Of a DNA stretch of 19,925 nucleotides, positions 8,613-18,725 are shown in pieces. Position numbers and translations under genes: made by a program. This DNA is from Pelagophyceae sp. CCMP2097 (Eukaryota > Sar > Pelagophyceae). Position 1 is the first letter of the stretch, and each line of letters begins with the position of its first letter. The notes under the pieces are model-generated. The model did no database searches. It was not told the origin of the DNA and worked only from the letters and a program-made list of their open reading frames with translations. The stretch covers positions 78,118 to 98,042 of the forward strand of contig MU657349.1 of the NCBI GenBank assembly GCA_026770575.1, given 5' to 3'.

Positions 8613-8738
8613 ACATACCACATACCACATACCAACATTGATTTTAGCCATCCTCTACAATAAACAAATTTTGTAAAAAATTGTATTTTTTTCCTTCTTG
8701 CGTGTACTTCACAATATCAATGTGGTATGTGGTATGTT
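8613..8738. repeat. Inverted-repeat unit A (CATACCA arms)
   Basis: The left arm (8614-8643, CATACCACATACCACATACC then ACATTGATT) pairs with the right arm (8716-8738, ATCAATGT then GGTATGTGGTATG). The interior (GATTTTAGCCATCCTCT, CAATAAA, GTGTACTTC) matches the interiors of units B-E in the same orientation. The arm heptamers differ: GGTATGT/ACATACC here versus GGTAGGA/TCCTACC in the others. Confidence 0.75.
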
Positions 8739-8756
8739 ATTATTAAAATCAAAAAA

Positions 8757-9630
8757 GTAGGAGGTAGGAGGTAGGACATTGATTTTGAGCCATTCTCTAA
8801 CAATGCATTTTTTTTTTGTAAATAATTGAAAATAATAAATTCCCGAGAGTGCACTTCTCGATTTCAATGTCCTACCTCCCACCTCCCATATTTTTTAATA
8901 TTAATATAATTTTTATGTATTTAAAAAGAAGAGTATTCTTAGTCAATTTCCATGAAGAAAAGGCATTTAAAAATGTAGGATGTAGGAGGTAGGACATTGA
9001 TTTCAGCCATCCTCTTACAATAAATTAATTTTTGTAAATAATTGTAAAGAATAAATTTCCTAGCGTAAACTTCTCAAATTTAAGGTCCTACCTCCTACCT
9101 CCTACCTTTTTAAATACAAATGTATTTTTATAAATATATAGAGAAGAGAATTCTAAGTCAATTTTCAAGAAGAATAGGCATTTAAAAAAGGTAGGAGGTA
9201 GGAGGTAGGAAATTGGCATTCAGCCATTCTCTTACAATAAAATAATTTTTGAAAATAATTGTAAAAAAATTAATTTCCTAGAGTGTACTTCTCAATTTTT
9301 TTGTCCTACCTTCTATCTCCTACCTTTTTAAATATAAAAGAATTTTTATAAATATATAGAGAAGAGAATTCGAAGTCAATTTCCACGAAGAATAGGCATT
9401 TAAAAAAGGTAGGAGGTAGGAGGTAGGACATTGATTTTCAGCCATTTTCTTACAATACATTATTTTTTTGTAAAGTAATGTAAAATAATAATTTCCTAGC
9501 GTGTACTTCTCAATGCCAATGTCTTACCTCCTCTCCTACCTCCTAACTTTATTTAATTTAATATTATATATATATAGAGAGAGAAGAGAATTCTAAGTCA
9601 ATTTCCATGAAGAATAGGCTTAGATTATGA
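8757..9630. repeat. Array of four ~217-bp inverted-repeat units (B-E)
   Basis: Units begin at 8757, 8975, 9190 and 9408, a step of 215-218 bp. Each has a G-rich left arm of GGTAGGA repeats ending near ACATTGA, an AT-rich core with CAGCCATTCTCTTACAATAA and GTGTACTTCTCAATTTC, and a right arm TCAATGT followed by CCTACCTCCTACCTCC. A spacer (AGAGAAGAGAATTCTAAGTC, then AATAGGCATTTAAAAA) completes the unit. Each unit could form a long hairpin in one strand or be a mobile or terminal repeat of the viral element. No coding sequence is seen in it. Confidence 0.82.
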
Positions 9631-9679
9631 ATCATATTCTCAAATTCGGATAAAAATGATAAAGACTTATTATGCATAT

Positions 9680-10011
9680 GTGGCTGGGGCAAGTAGAAAT
9701 GGACATTTACTCCGGGTATATCAAATCCGAGTTAGCCCGCCTACGGTTTAGAGTTCAGCGAGCCGGATCGGCTCATCCAAACGCCGCCTTCTAACTCGTC
9801 GTCCTCGAAGCGCAGTGCCTTGGGGAAGGTAGGAATTGAACAAAAAAGGGCGCGTTTCTCTTGATTTTTTCAAAACGAGTTTTTTCGCTGTGCGTGATCG
9901 CGCGCTCGCGCGGAGCGCGCTCAGATCACTAAAACCACCCCAGCACTTAATCACGTTTTCCTCGATAACAAACCTCGCCAATAAGAGTCCATTTCTACTT
10001 GCCCCAGCCAC
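9680..10011. mobile_element. 332-bp GC-rich inverted-repeat element in viral DNA
   Basis: Perfect 25-bp inverted arms (9680-9704, GTGGCTGGGGCAAGTAGAAA..., and 9987-10011) enclose a GC-rich, non-coding body in AT-rich surroundings. ATAT flanks both ends and may be a target duplication, though the flanks are low in complexity. The body holds a GCGCGCTC/GAGCGCGC hairpin near 9901-9921. It is probably a non-autonomous transposon of host origin that entered after the virus-like block. The overlapping ORFs on each strand are not supported as genes. Confidence 0.75.
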
Positions 10012-10249
10012 ATATATATTTAATAATGGATTTGCCAATGAAGAGATAAAAGTGACGCCCGCCGACTACAGCAGAATAGAAAAGTAATTTAATAAAAAGC
10101 GCGCATATGAGAAGACCAAACTTGCACTTTAGTTTTACCGTGAACAAAATCTAAACAAGATTTTCAATTAAAATCATTTTTATAAGATCCATAAAAATGA
10201 AGTATGTTTTAAGAGTATAAGGATAAAGAATTATAATTAAACATACAAT

Positions 10250-12595
10250 ATGGAGTTGATTGAAAAAATGCGATTCACGAAAATTTCTTTTATGTCCAAA
10301 ATAACACTCGCGAAATATGAAGGGAATTACAAAATTTATAACTCCGATAAAAATATTAAAATGCGGGATCAAGTCATAAAAAAACAACATTCTATTTTAC
10401 AACAATTCTCTAAGACTAACCTCAAAACAATAGGTGTTACAAAACGAATTCACTCGTTTTTACATAAAACTCCGGCAGGTGTCTCTTGGGGGCGACTTTT
10501 CTCGGGCGGAAGTGTTCAGACTCTCCCAACAATGCACAGAAGTCTATTGATGCGCGAAACAACAACTGACATTGACATGGTAAATCCACATCCAGTCATT
10601 CTTCGCTGTGTTTGTAAAAAATACAATATTGCTTGCCCGCAACTGAAATATTTTGTCAATTACCGCGAAGAATGAATTTTGAATTTTGAAAATAGAATAG
10701 CCGGAAAACTTGCATACCTTGCCACTACAAATATGGTTAAAGTCGCTCGGAAAACCTTTATGTCTGACCATTTCAAAAATAACGTCAAAGAGATTAAAAC
10801 AATTTAGAAACAACTCATGTCATGAGCCGAATATAAAGACCTTTTTGATACGATACCGGCTTATAAAAACACATATAAAATTGGCTGCGCAGTGAATCGT
10901 ATCATATGCCAATATGAGAATATTATACTGCATCACATGCTGCATGTGATGAATCCTAAAGGAGTCGAAATAGCAGTTTTATGTTTTGATGGAATGTTAT
11001 TTAATGGGAATAATGACGATGATAACGAATTTTTGAATGACGTACAAAACCATGTTGATTTAATGATGCCCGAATTAAATATGAAACTCGCAAATATGAA
11101 ATTTTGTGTACCCGATGATTTTGACGAGAATGAACCGATTGAAAACGACCGACAATTTGTTCAATCAGACTTGAAAGCAACTCAAAAATTATTTTCGTTA
11201 TATCCATATTGGAAATTTTGTTAAGGTAGTTCATACGTGATTGATTGTGGTAAATTGGCGACTAACAATTCAGTTATGCGAAAAATAATAAGTCAATATA
11301 CAATCGTATTATGGAAGAGTGTCTATTGCAAAGAAACGGAAAAGTTCACGGCTTGTCCAAAAAAATAATATGGCAATACACCTTTTTTGAATAACTAAAT
11401 TCTTATAGAAATGCCTTCTTTATGCACCGACAATGATTGAATTAAACGAACAGAACATTTTTCGTTGGGGATGCTCTTGTTTAAGAACGGTTATCTAAAC
11501 ATGAAAACGTTTACATTTTATAAATATCCACACCATTATTAAAATCTTGACATCGTTTTCACATATACAACTCCCCATGATTTTAAAGTTGAACAGGATG
11601 TGGGTGTATATCGTGCTTCCATTTAAAACGACTATTCTATGACACATCAGGCGAAGAAGTTGGATATTGGTTTATATATAATTTGAGCCGTGGTTTGGCT
11701 GGTGATGTGATGAAAAAATGTTTATTTGCTCTAGGGTATGGAAATACAGGCAAGTCGACGCTATCTCGTGCATTATTGATGAGTCTTGGGGGGGGACTGC
11801 GACAGTTTCAATGCCATTTATCTTGCTTATAAACAGAGTGGACAGGATATGGCTGCTCAAAATCGGTGGATTATGTTGAAAAAGAAAAAAAATATTATTA
11901 TATCAAACGAAATCAATAGTGTCACACCACTGAATGGAAATGCTATTTAACCCTTATTATCTGGAGGAGATAATCTTGAAGGCAGAGATCATTGTAAAGC
12001 AGAGTGTTCTTTCAAGTAGAATTTTTAACTTTGATATGTAAGAACGACCTTCCAAAAATCAAGCCATACGATGACGCCCTCGAAAACCGCATACGTTTTA
12101 TTTCTTATACATAACCATACGTTGAAAATCCAGAAAATGATGAGGTTGAACGAAAAGCAGACCCAAATATGAACAAAAATAGATTAAATTCAGTTTCAGT
12201 AGAGATTCGTAATCTTGTTAATTATGAAATATTAAGACGGAAAAGATTCAGGTAAGTTTAAAATTGAATTAGAAGGCGCTGTACAAGCAAAGGGCGATTG
12301 GATAGGGAGCGATTAACCTACTCTTAACCAATTCTTTGAAGACTTCAAGTGCTGGCAATGATTAAGATTTTGTTGTTTCTGCGAAAATTGAAGATTGGCT
12401 TAAAGAAAAGAAATTAGGTTTTCCATGAAAGCGGTTTGGGATGGATATGAAACATTTCAAAAATCGAAATAAAATGGAAGGTGTTAAGAATACACAAATA
12501 AAACCGGAAGTAAAAATTGAAACGTATGGACCGGAATAGAATTGATTCATGAACCTGCGCCTGTTTCCATACCAGATGACTCTGATGATATGTAA
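10250..12595 (+). pseudogene. Virus-like polymerase/primase-SF3 helicase relic
   Basis: About 780 codons from ATG 10250 to TAA 12593-12595, broken by many stops and frameshifts. The first is TGA 10673-10675; the same frame then reopens at 10892-11224. The N-terminal part has DIDMVNPHPVIL and YREE, then YENIILHHML and VLCFDGMLF. These recall the TV-Pol/primase half of virophage and polinton-like virus replication proteins. The C-terminal part is an SF3 helicase: Walker A GNTGKST (11740-11760), NIIISNEIN, SGGDNLEGRDHCKAE and sensor-like CKNDLPKIKPYDD (about 12037). Its tail is IEDWLKEKK and PAPVSIPDDSDDM. A G-run near 11790 is one clear frameshift site. In the source viruses it would unwind and copy the viral genome. 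The polymerase assignment is an inference; the SF3 helicase part is firm. Confidence 0.82.
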
Positions 12596-12616
12596 TTATT
12601 AAAATCAAAAAAAATA

Positions 12617-12755
12617 ATGGGAAGGGGGAAAGTCATAAGTATTTACCCATTTTCTACCAATAAATTGAATTTTGTCCATTTATGTTAATTATAAATTTCC
12701 TAACGTGTATTTCTCAATTTCAATGTCCTACCCCCTACCCCCCCCCCTACCTTTT
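12617..12755. repeat. Inverted-repeat unit F, downstream of the helicase
   Basis: This is a diverged copy of the 8757-9630 unit. It has a degenerate left arm (GGGAAGGGGGAAAG), a core with ACCAATAAATTGAATTTTG and GTGTATTTCTCAATTTCAAT, and a right arm GTCCTACCCCCTACC. It starts just after the helicase stop, behind ATTATTAAAATCAAAAAA, which also lies directly left of unit B (8739-8756). Confidence 0.72.
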
Positions 12756-12885
12756 ATTATGTTAATTTTTTTTTTATAACAAGAGTGGAGAAATGTTATT
12801 TCAATTTCAATACAGGAAAACGTGACATGTACATTATAATGATGTCGTGTTTCGTATATAAGGATTAATATATATATACAATTAT

Positions 12886-13967
12886 ATGATGATTGAAGTA
12901 AAAACGACATACAATTTGCGGCAATCAAATATCGTAAGGAAATTAAGGAGGCTAATTGATGGTAGTACAGAGTCACACGTAAAATAAGCCACTTTGATCT
13001 TAATTAATCCTAAAGAACTTGCGGATGATATTTCTTGACAGCAGATTATACGCTACAAAACAGGACGAAAGCCACGATCAAAAAACAACAACAAAACCAA
13101 TAAAGGAGAAAAAATGGAAATTCCTGAAATTTCTGAAATTTCTGAAATTTCTGAAATTTCTGAAATAGAAAGAATGCCGTTCTTCTTTAAAAGTGAGGTG
13201 TTGGATTGGTTGCCTACATATTATAAAAAACCAAGTACTTAAGGAACAAATCAAAGCGTTTTAAAAACCTCGAAGGTCGATCTTAAAATAATCCCGAATT
13301 TTTAAACTGAGAATTGAAAAGAAAAAAATTTCAAAACAATTATAGCTTCACAAATCTAAACCACTTTTTGAATATCATAATCGTTTATATTAAAAGAAAA
13401 ACTTACAAGGATTTAAATGTTATAAGAACTTATTAACAACTATTTTCTCATATCATAAAGAGTTCGAAAATCGGAATTTCTTAAAATATCGAAAAAGTAA
13501 ACAACCAGTGGAAATTTCGTAATCTGATTTTAATGAACAAGCTGTTTTTTTTACAATACCGCAATACATCCACTTCCATTAACCCAATTTAAAATGAGTA
13601 TTTTAGATGCTGTAGAAGTGGCAATTATTGTAAATCTATATCGATTAAATGCTTTCAGAAATCATTTTAAAAAAGGTGAATTTGAATCCACAAAAAATAA
13701 CGAAAGTATTGAGTTATATTTAAAATGAGGTGATTACTAACAACAACATAAGACTTCCAAGATTCACGGATCTATTGTCGTTAAACTTGACAAAAGTGTT
13801 TGTGATTTGTTTCATCTAAGTATTACTTTGAATCAACGAGGGTTGTTGTTTAGAAAGAAAGCCCGTATGGATCTAAGCTATTTGCATCGTCGGCTAATAC
13901 AATTGACGAACAAATCAAAGTTGCCCATAACATGAAGCATTCTGTAAAAGTCGCGATGCAATACTAA
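12886..13967 (+). pseudogene. Unidentified virus-block gene relic
   Basis: From ATG 12886 a frame runs to TAA 13240-13242 with internal TAA (12985-12987) and TGA (13036-13038). It includes YNLRQSNIVRKLRRLIDG, then IRYKTGRKPRSKNNN and the EIS repeats. Protein-like sequence continues in the next frame (LFEYHNRLY, FKCYKNLLTTIFSYHKEFE, NEQAVFFTIPQY). It then continues in a third frame from about 13570 (LPLTQFKMSILDAVEVAIIV) and a fourth near 13860 (SPYGSKLFASSANTIDEQIK), ending at TAA 13965-13967. These pieces suggest one gene of about 360 codons, or two adjacent ones split near 13242. No family was recognised. The upstream TATATAAGGATTAATATATA may be its promoter region. Confidence 0.5.
13117..13161 (+). 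repeat. 9-bp coding repeat, five copies
   Basis: GAAATTYCT is repeated five times in frame, giving Glu-Ile-Ser (first copy Glu-Ile-Pro) repeats inside the relic at 12886-13967. A charged, flexible linker or replication slippage would explain it. Confidence 0.8.
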
Positions 13968-14076
13968 AAGCGGTCTGCTATTACAGTTTAATAATTGAAG
14001 AAAAAAAAATTATAAAAAGGGTCGTACATAATTAAATATACATAGTATAAATCTAAAACTAAGAAACAAATTTAAG

Positions 14077-14262
14077 ATGAGATTTTTAATATTTAATATG
14101 GTACTTATATATATTTTTTTCAATGATTCGAACCAGTTTTTTAATCTTTCGAACCAGTTTTTAATTCTTACGAACCTTTTGAAAGTCTTTCGAACTTTTT
14201 CTTTTTATTTCGAAGGTTATATGATGGATGGACCGGAATATACAAAACTGGATCCTTTGTAA
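14077..14262 (+). CDS. Short hydrophobic ORF of uncertain reality
   Basis: 61 codons. The N-terminal half is hydrophobic and Phe/Leu-rich (could be a membrane segment or simply AT-rich translation). The end EGYMMDGPEYTKLDPL resembles EDYIMDFDPVYKKN in the next relic (14373-15035), hinting at a small tandem gene family. A TTCGAACCAGTTTTT direct repeat (about 14126 and 14148) lies inside it. No function assigned. Confidence 0.3.
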   Translation: MRFLIFNMVLIYIFFNDSNQFFNLSNQFLILTNLLKVFRTFSFYFEGYMMDGPEYTKLDPL

Positions 14263-14372
14263 AATAAACTCGCAGTATCAAGCAATAAAAAAATAAATGC
14301 TGAGTTTTAAAAAAACATGAGATTAAAATATATAAAAAACACATGAGAAAACTTGTTTAATAACGTCCGACG

Positions 14373-15035
14373 ATGATGATCTTCAAACGGTTAAAAAGAT
14401 TTAACCAGTTGTACAAAACGCTTAAGAAAAACATGAGATTAGAAAAGAACGAAGTTAACCCACCAATTAAAAAAAAACCAGAGCAAGTTTGTGTTAGATA
14501 TGTGAAAAATTGCGTGGAAAAATTGTATTTGAATTCGAAAATAATAAAAAAACGAAACAAGAAAATCGTTTTTTTGGAAGATTATATAATGGACTTCGAC
14601 CCGGTTTATAAGAAAAATGTTTTCTTTGATGGCTTATTTCCTCCCTTAAAATAAACCAGCGCTTTTGAAAATATTGAATCATATCCGAAAAGATTCATCC
14701 CTTATCTACTTCATGATGATCAAAATATGATAAAGCCTTTTAAATCTTATTAAGATAGCACACTCTGCGACAAAACGACAATCATGCGAACCAAACGGCT
14801 TTGATCGCATGGGCTTATTTCGTACGTCGTTGGTATCTTTGAACGTTCCTCGTTTCTATCTGTAAAACATTTCACACAGTCTATCAGAAGGAACGAGAGT
14901 AAGTATTTATGCGCAAAAAAAACGAGTTTATACTACATTGAGATGATATTGGAAACATTTGAACCATCTGCTAATAGATTTTTTAAAAGCACCGGCAACG
15001 TATCTGGATGGTTCAATGTTCCAATAGAAACCTAG
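14373..15035 (+). pseudogene. Unidentified virus-block gene relic
   Basis: A single frame from 14373 to TAG 15033-15035, 221 codons, is interrupted only by TAA 14652, TAA 14751 and TGA 14802. The last 76 codons are open, which is unlikely by chance in such AT-rich DNA. Readable parts are ERLYLNSK-like basic sequence, EDYIMDFDPVYKKN, AFENIESYPKRFIPYLLHDD, GIFERSSFLSVKHFTQ and SANRFFKSTGNVSGWFNVPI. An imperfect inverted repeat (14949-14968 with 15006-15024) lies inside its end. It sits where structural or accessory genes lie in polinton-like viruses, but no capsid signature was seen. Confidence 0.45.
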
Positions 15036-15214
15036 TCTTAATTATAAGATTTATGCGATTATGCTGTTTTTAATATAAATCAAACCCAATTTAATAGATG
15101 CAATGCTTTTCTTAAAACAAAATATATTTTGATACTGAAATAAAAAAAAGTTGAATAAAATTAACAAACGTACCATTTGTTATTTTTAATAAATATATAA
15201 AACTGACTTTTAAA

Positions 15215-15428
15215 ATGAAAATGGTATAAATAAAAAGCTTGAAAATCAAATATCAGTAACCATAGATTCGATGAGATTCGTTTACTCTGAAAGTCAAATT
15301 AATGCTATGGACCCACACTTAAAAAGAACTTAGAAAAAAAATATTAAGAAGATCTTATAACAAAAAATGATACTCAAAAGGTTGACCTTATGAAACAATC
15401 GGCGGAAAGTAGTCAAAAACTAAAATAA
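15215..15428 (+). pseudogene. Short unidentified gene relic before the ATPase
   Basis: Protein-like pieces KLENQISVTIDSMRFVYSES and INAMDPHLK are followed, one frame on, by EDLITKNDTQKVDLMKQSAE. The stop is TAA 15426-15428, 23 bases before the ATPase start. The tight spacing suggests an operon-like or compact viral gene order. It may be the 3' end of a longer gene beginning upstream. Not recognised. Confidence 0.4.
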
Positions 15429-15451
15429 AAATAAATTAAATTAAATTTAAA

Positions 15452-15811
15452 ATGGCTGCATTAAAACCAATTATTTTTTATAAAATTTAATGTGTCATAT
15501 TGCTTGGGAACCCTGGTTCAGGGAAATCTTCCCTGGCGGTATCATTAATCACATCCCTGAAATAAAGAGTTTATGCTTAAGTATGACACAATAATAGTAT
15601 CGATTCCATAATCAACACGCAGAAGTATAATTAACAATAATTTTAAAACTTTAGACCCTGGTAACGTATTTGACATATTGGTTCATGATGTATTGAATCA
15701 TGTAGAAGAAACATGCGAGATAAATTCTTTAGAAGGTAAGGACACATGCTTTTAATTGATGATGGGGCTTCGGACTTAAAGGATAAAATTTCTGTTTCGC
15801 TCTTTTATAAT
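15452..15811 (+). pseudogene. A32-like packaging ATPase relic, interrupted by the MULE
   Basis: From ATG 15452 (MAALKPIIFYKI, then TAA) the same frame gives VILLGNPGSGKSSLAVSL, a Walker A P-loop with GNPGSGKS at 15506-15529, close to the N-terminus as in viral FtsK-HerA packaging ATPases. After two compensating frame changes the region reads FDILVHDVLNHVEETCEIN. The original frame then returns with LLIDDGASDLKDKI (15749-15790), a Walker B-like block. The gene is cut at 15811 by the transposon, before the sensor region, and no continuation was found at 19765. In virophages and polinton-like viruses this enzyme pumps DNA into the capsid. The P-loop is clear; the family call rests on layout and neighbours. 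Confidence 0.68.
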
Positions 15812-16168
15812 TGAGCTAAATGGTAATCGGTGTCACCTCAGAGGGGAAAATTCGAATCGGTGCCACTTTCTTAAAATTGATTGAGACGGTGTACCTAACG
15901 TCGGAAAAAATCCAATCGGTGTTGTTTTTTGGGGTTTTAATCGAGTCGGTGTTGTAAGCCCTCGCGACAATACGGTTCGGTGTCACCGTGCGCCGAAAAA
16001 TGCCGATCACTGTCACATTCTTAGGTTTACCTATATCGGTGTCACTTTCTGCTGGAAAACGGCGCCGGGTGTCACGGGCCCCTCGGGGACAAATCCAATC
16101 GGTGTCGCGCGAAGGGGAAAACCCCGGCGAGTGGCACTGTGGGTCCTACAATGCAATTCGGTGGCGCC
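15812..16168 (+). repeat. Left MULE terminal inverted repeat with 30-bp phased motifs
   Basis: The 357 bp match 19408-19764 reversed with only a handful of differences. A motif like ATCGGTGTCAC begins at 15826, 15856, 15885, 15915, 15945, 15976, 16006, 16035, 16065, 16098, about 16128 and 16157. That is a nearly constant 30-bp step, about three helical turns. These are likely transposase-binding sites on one DNA face. Confidence 0.9.
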
Positions 16169-16258
16169 TCTTCCGTGCGCGACGCGCGTGTGTCTTCACA
16201 CACACGCTCGCACAACATCAGGGATACTGGGCCGGCCGGCAGGGTCCACGGAAGAGGC
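16166..16258. repeat. 12-bp inverted repeat between left arm and gene end
   Basis: GCCTCTTCCGTG at 16166-16177 and CACGGAAGAGGC at 16247-16258 are exact reverse complements about 70 bases apart. They lie downstream of the transposase stop and could act in transcript termination or be a nested remnant. The remaining stretch to 16498 has no supported gene. Confidence 0.55.
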
Positions 16259-16498
16259 GACTCTTTTTTAGCGCGTTCCGGCGGCGCGGGGGGTGGGTGG
16301 GGCACGAAGACCGTCGCGCAGGAAGCGGACGGGCGGCAGCGAGTTCCGGAAAGACTGCCGCGGGGGTTAGGGGGCATGGCCGTCCCGCGAGAACGCGGAC
16401 GGACGTGGGGTGGTGCCGGCGAGGTACCAGGATAAGCCGAACAAAAAGCCTAATAGGCGCGGCGGTGTCGCAGAGGCGCGCCGTCTGCATGCCGTCGC

Positions 16499-18691
16499 CT
16501 AGGCGCGGTTGCCCGGGAGCTGCTCGAAGTCGCGCGACGTGGCGTTGGCGCGCCGCGCGGCGGTGCTGCGCAAGCGCTGCGTCGCCTCCTCGTCCTCCTC
16601 GTCCTCGTCCTCGTTGGCCGCGTCCTCCTCCTCGTTCTGCGCGCCGTCGACGTCCTCCTCCTCCTCCTCCTCCTCCTCCGCCTCGCTCGCGTCGCCGCCG
16701 CCTTCGCCGCCGGGCGTGCCCCCCGGCCGGCCCCCGGCCGTGTCGCCGTCGGACGGGCCCTCGCCCGCTGCGCGCTTGCGTGCGGACCGCTCGCTGCGCA
16801 GCCGCTTGCGCGCCGCAGCTTCGACGTGGTCCATGATGCCGCGTTTGCGCTTATAGGCCGGCCGCCCGCGCGCGCGTTTGGTCGCCCACGGCAGTTGGTA
16901 CGGCATGTGCCAGACTTCCGTCGGCACGACCGCCTCCCAGTTTACGACGGGCCACGGCGCCATGACTTCGTACTGGCGCCTGTGCTTCGCCGCGCAGCGG
17001 TCTTCAAACGCGTAAAACTGCAGCGGCTTGGGCGTCTTCAGCGCAGCAGCGACCAAATGCAGGCATAAGTCGTCGTCGGAGGCGGGCAAACCGCACGAGC
17101 ACGAGCGCGTGCTCAGGCAGCAGTCGCAGGCCGCATCCGCGCGCGATACCATCTTCACTCTCGCCTTGTCGAGCGCGCCGCCGCGCGGCACCGGCTGGAA
17201 GACGACGCTGAGGACGAGCTTCGACGCCTTGGCCTCGAGCTTGGCTAGCGCCTTGATCTGGGCGTCGGTTGCGTGCGTCTGCGTCGCGAAGGCCTCCGCC
17301 GAGTTTAGCACGAACTTATCCCCGAAGTAGTCCACCACGCCTTTTAGCGCCCGGTACGCGTCGCCGCACTCGCGGACGTCCGCGAGCGCGTGCCACGCCG
17401 ACTCGATCGTGTTCGACGTGAGCTGGCCCTTGTGCTTCCCGGCGTTGTCGAGCTTCGTTTGCGCCTTGAGCGGCAACTTCTGGACCCACTCGCGCATCTT
17501 CGGCTTCATGACCTCCAGCGCCTTGTTCTGCGCCGTCAGCGTAGTCGCGTTGGCGAAGTTCTCGTAAAGCTCCTATGCATGCAATGAGATTGGAGAAGGC
17601 GTCCAGATGCGCAACGAACCTTGGTGCCTTTGCCGAACTTCTTGGCGGCCGTTTTGCCGCGGTGCTCGCGGCACGTGACCGCCGTCAAGTCCGGCGCCTC
17701 TTCCGCGAGCGCCCCGTGGCCACCCTTGTCGCCGTCGAGGAGAAAGATGGCATTGTCGAGGCGGAGCTGCGGGTAATAAATCATCATCGGCTTGATGAGG
17801 TCCTTCCAGGACGCCTTCGACTCATTCAGGCAGGTCCATGAGAAGGCCTTCGGGATGATCCTCCTGTCCGCGTCTTGGCCCACGGAGCCGCCAAAGTTGC
17901 CGATGGGCCCGGACGCGCCGCTGCCTGTAAAGGAGCAATAATCGTAAGAAAGCGGGGAACACGGAAGGAGTAAGAGCATAGAAATCGCACCTCGGCCCCC
18001 CGCGAAGTCGCCGGAGGCGACGGGGTCCAGCACCCCGTTCACCAGCCCGCGCTGCGTCGTCGGGAACAGCACGGTCCAGCCAGTGATGAATGTCTCGCCC
18101 TCGAACGCCTCGCGGCCTTTCACTTTGTCGTAGTCGAAGGCGAAGTGGCGCTCCTTGGGCAGGCCCTTCATGTGCGCCGCGTGCTCAGCCTTGGCCGACT
18201 CTCGCGCAATGACGTTCATCTTGCGCCAATCCGCCGTCTGGACCTCCACGAAGAAGCCCGCGCGCTGGAGCTCGCGGATCAGCGACGGCAGCTTGAGGAA
18301 GTTGTCCGAGACGGTGCCAAACACGATCACTTCGGCCGCGGCGCGGACGCGCTGCGCGAGCGCCGACGAGGGCGGCACCTGTAGCAGCGGGGCCAAGACC
18401 TGCTTGGCGGCGTCCATCGACATTTTGGAGCACCGCGAGACTTGCGCAGCCGCGACGGCGCGCGCGAGCACCGCCGTCGAGTACGCAGAGGCGTCTATGC
18501 GGTGCTTCTTCGGCGCACCCGACTCCGGCTCCGCGGGGCCGAGTGAAGCCGCGTTCAGGCCGCAAAGCTCGTCGTGCGGGAAGCACCGCTGAAGCTCCCA
18601 GAAGCATGCGCCGCGGTCCGCCTCGTCGCTCTCGCCGCCGTCGACGTCCTCGATGACGAACACGCCGGGCCTCCGCGCGCCGGGCCTCCGC

Positions 18692-18725
<34 letters not shown>

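Noticed and set aside
8613..9630. CRISPR array
   Set aside because: The repeated units are about 217 bp with conserved, not unique, interiors, there are no cas genes, and the genome is eukaryotic.
9748..10087. Small ORFs on both strands in the 332-bp element
   Set aside because: They cover the inverted arms and a non-coding body, with no motif.
11672..12976. Minus-strand ORFs in the helicase region
   Set aside because: They are antisense to helicase motifs; composition is simple AT-rich translation.
16072..16836. Long plus-strand ORFs across the left arm and transposase C-terminus
   Set aside because: They are shadows of the terminal repeat and of the acidic tail of the transposase; runs of Arg/Pro/Ser come from the opposite strand's Glu codons and GCC runs.
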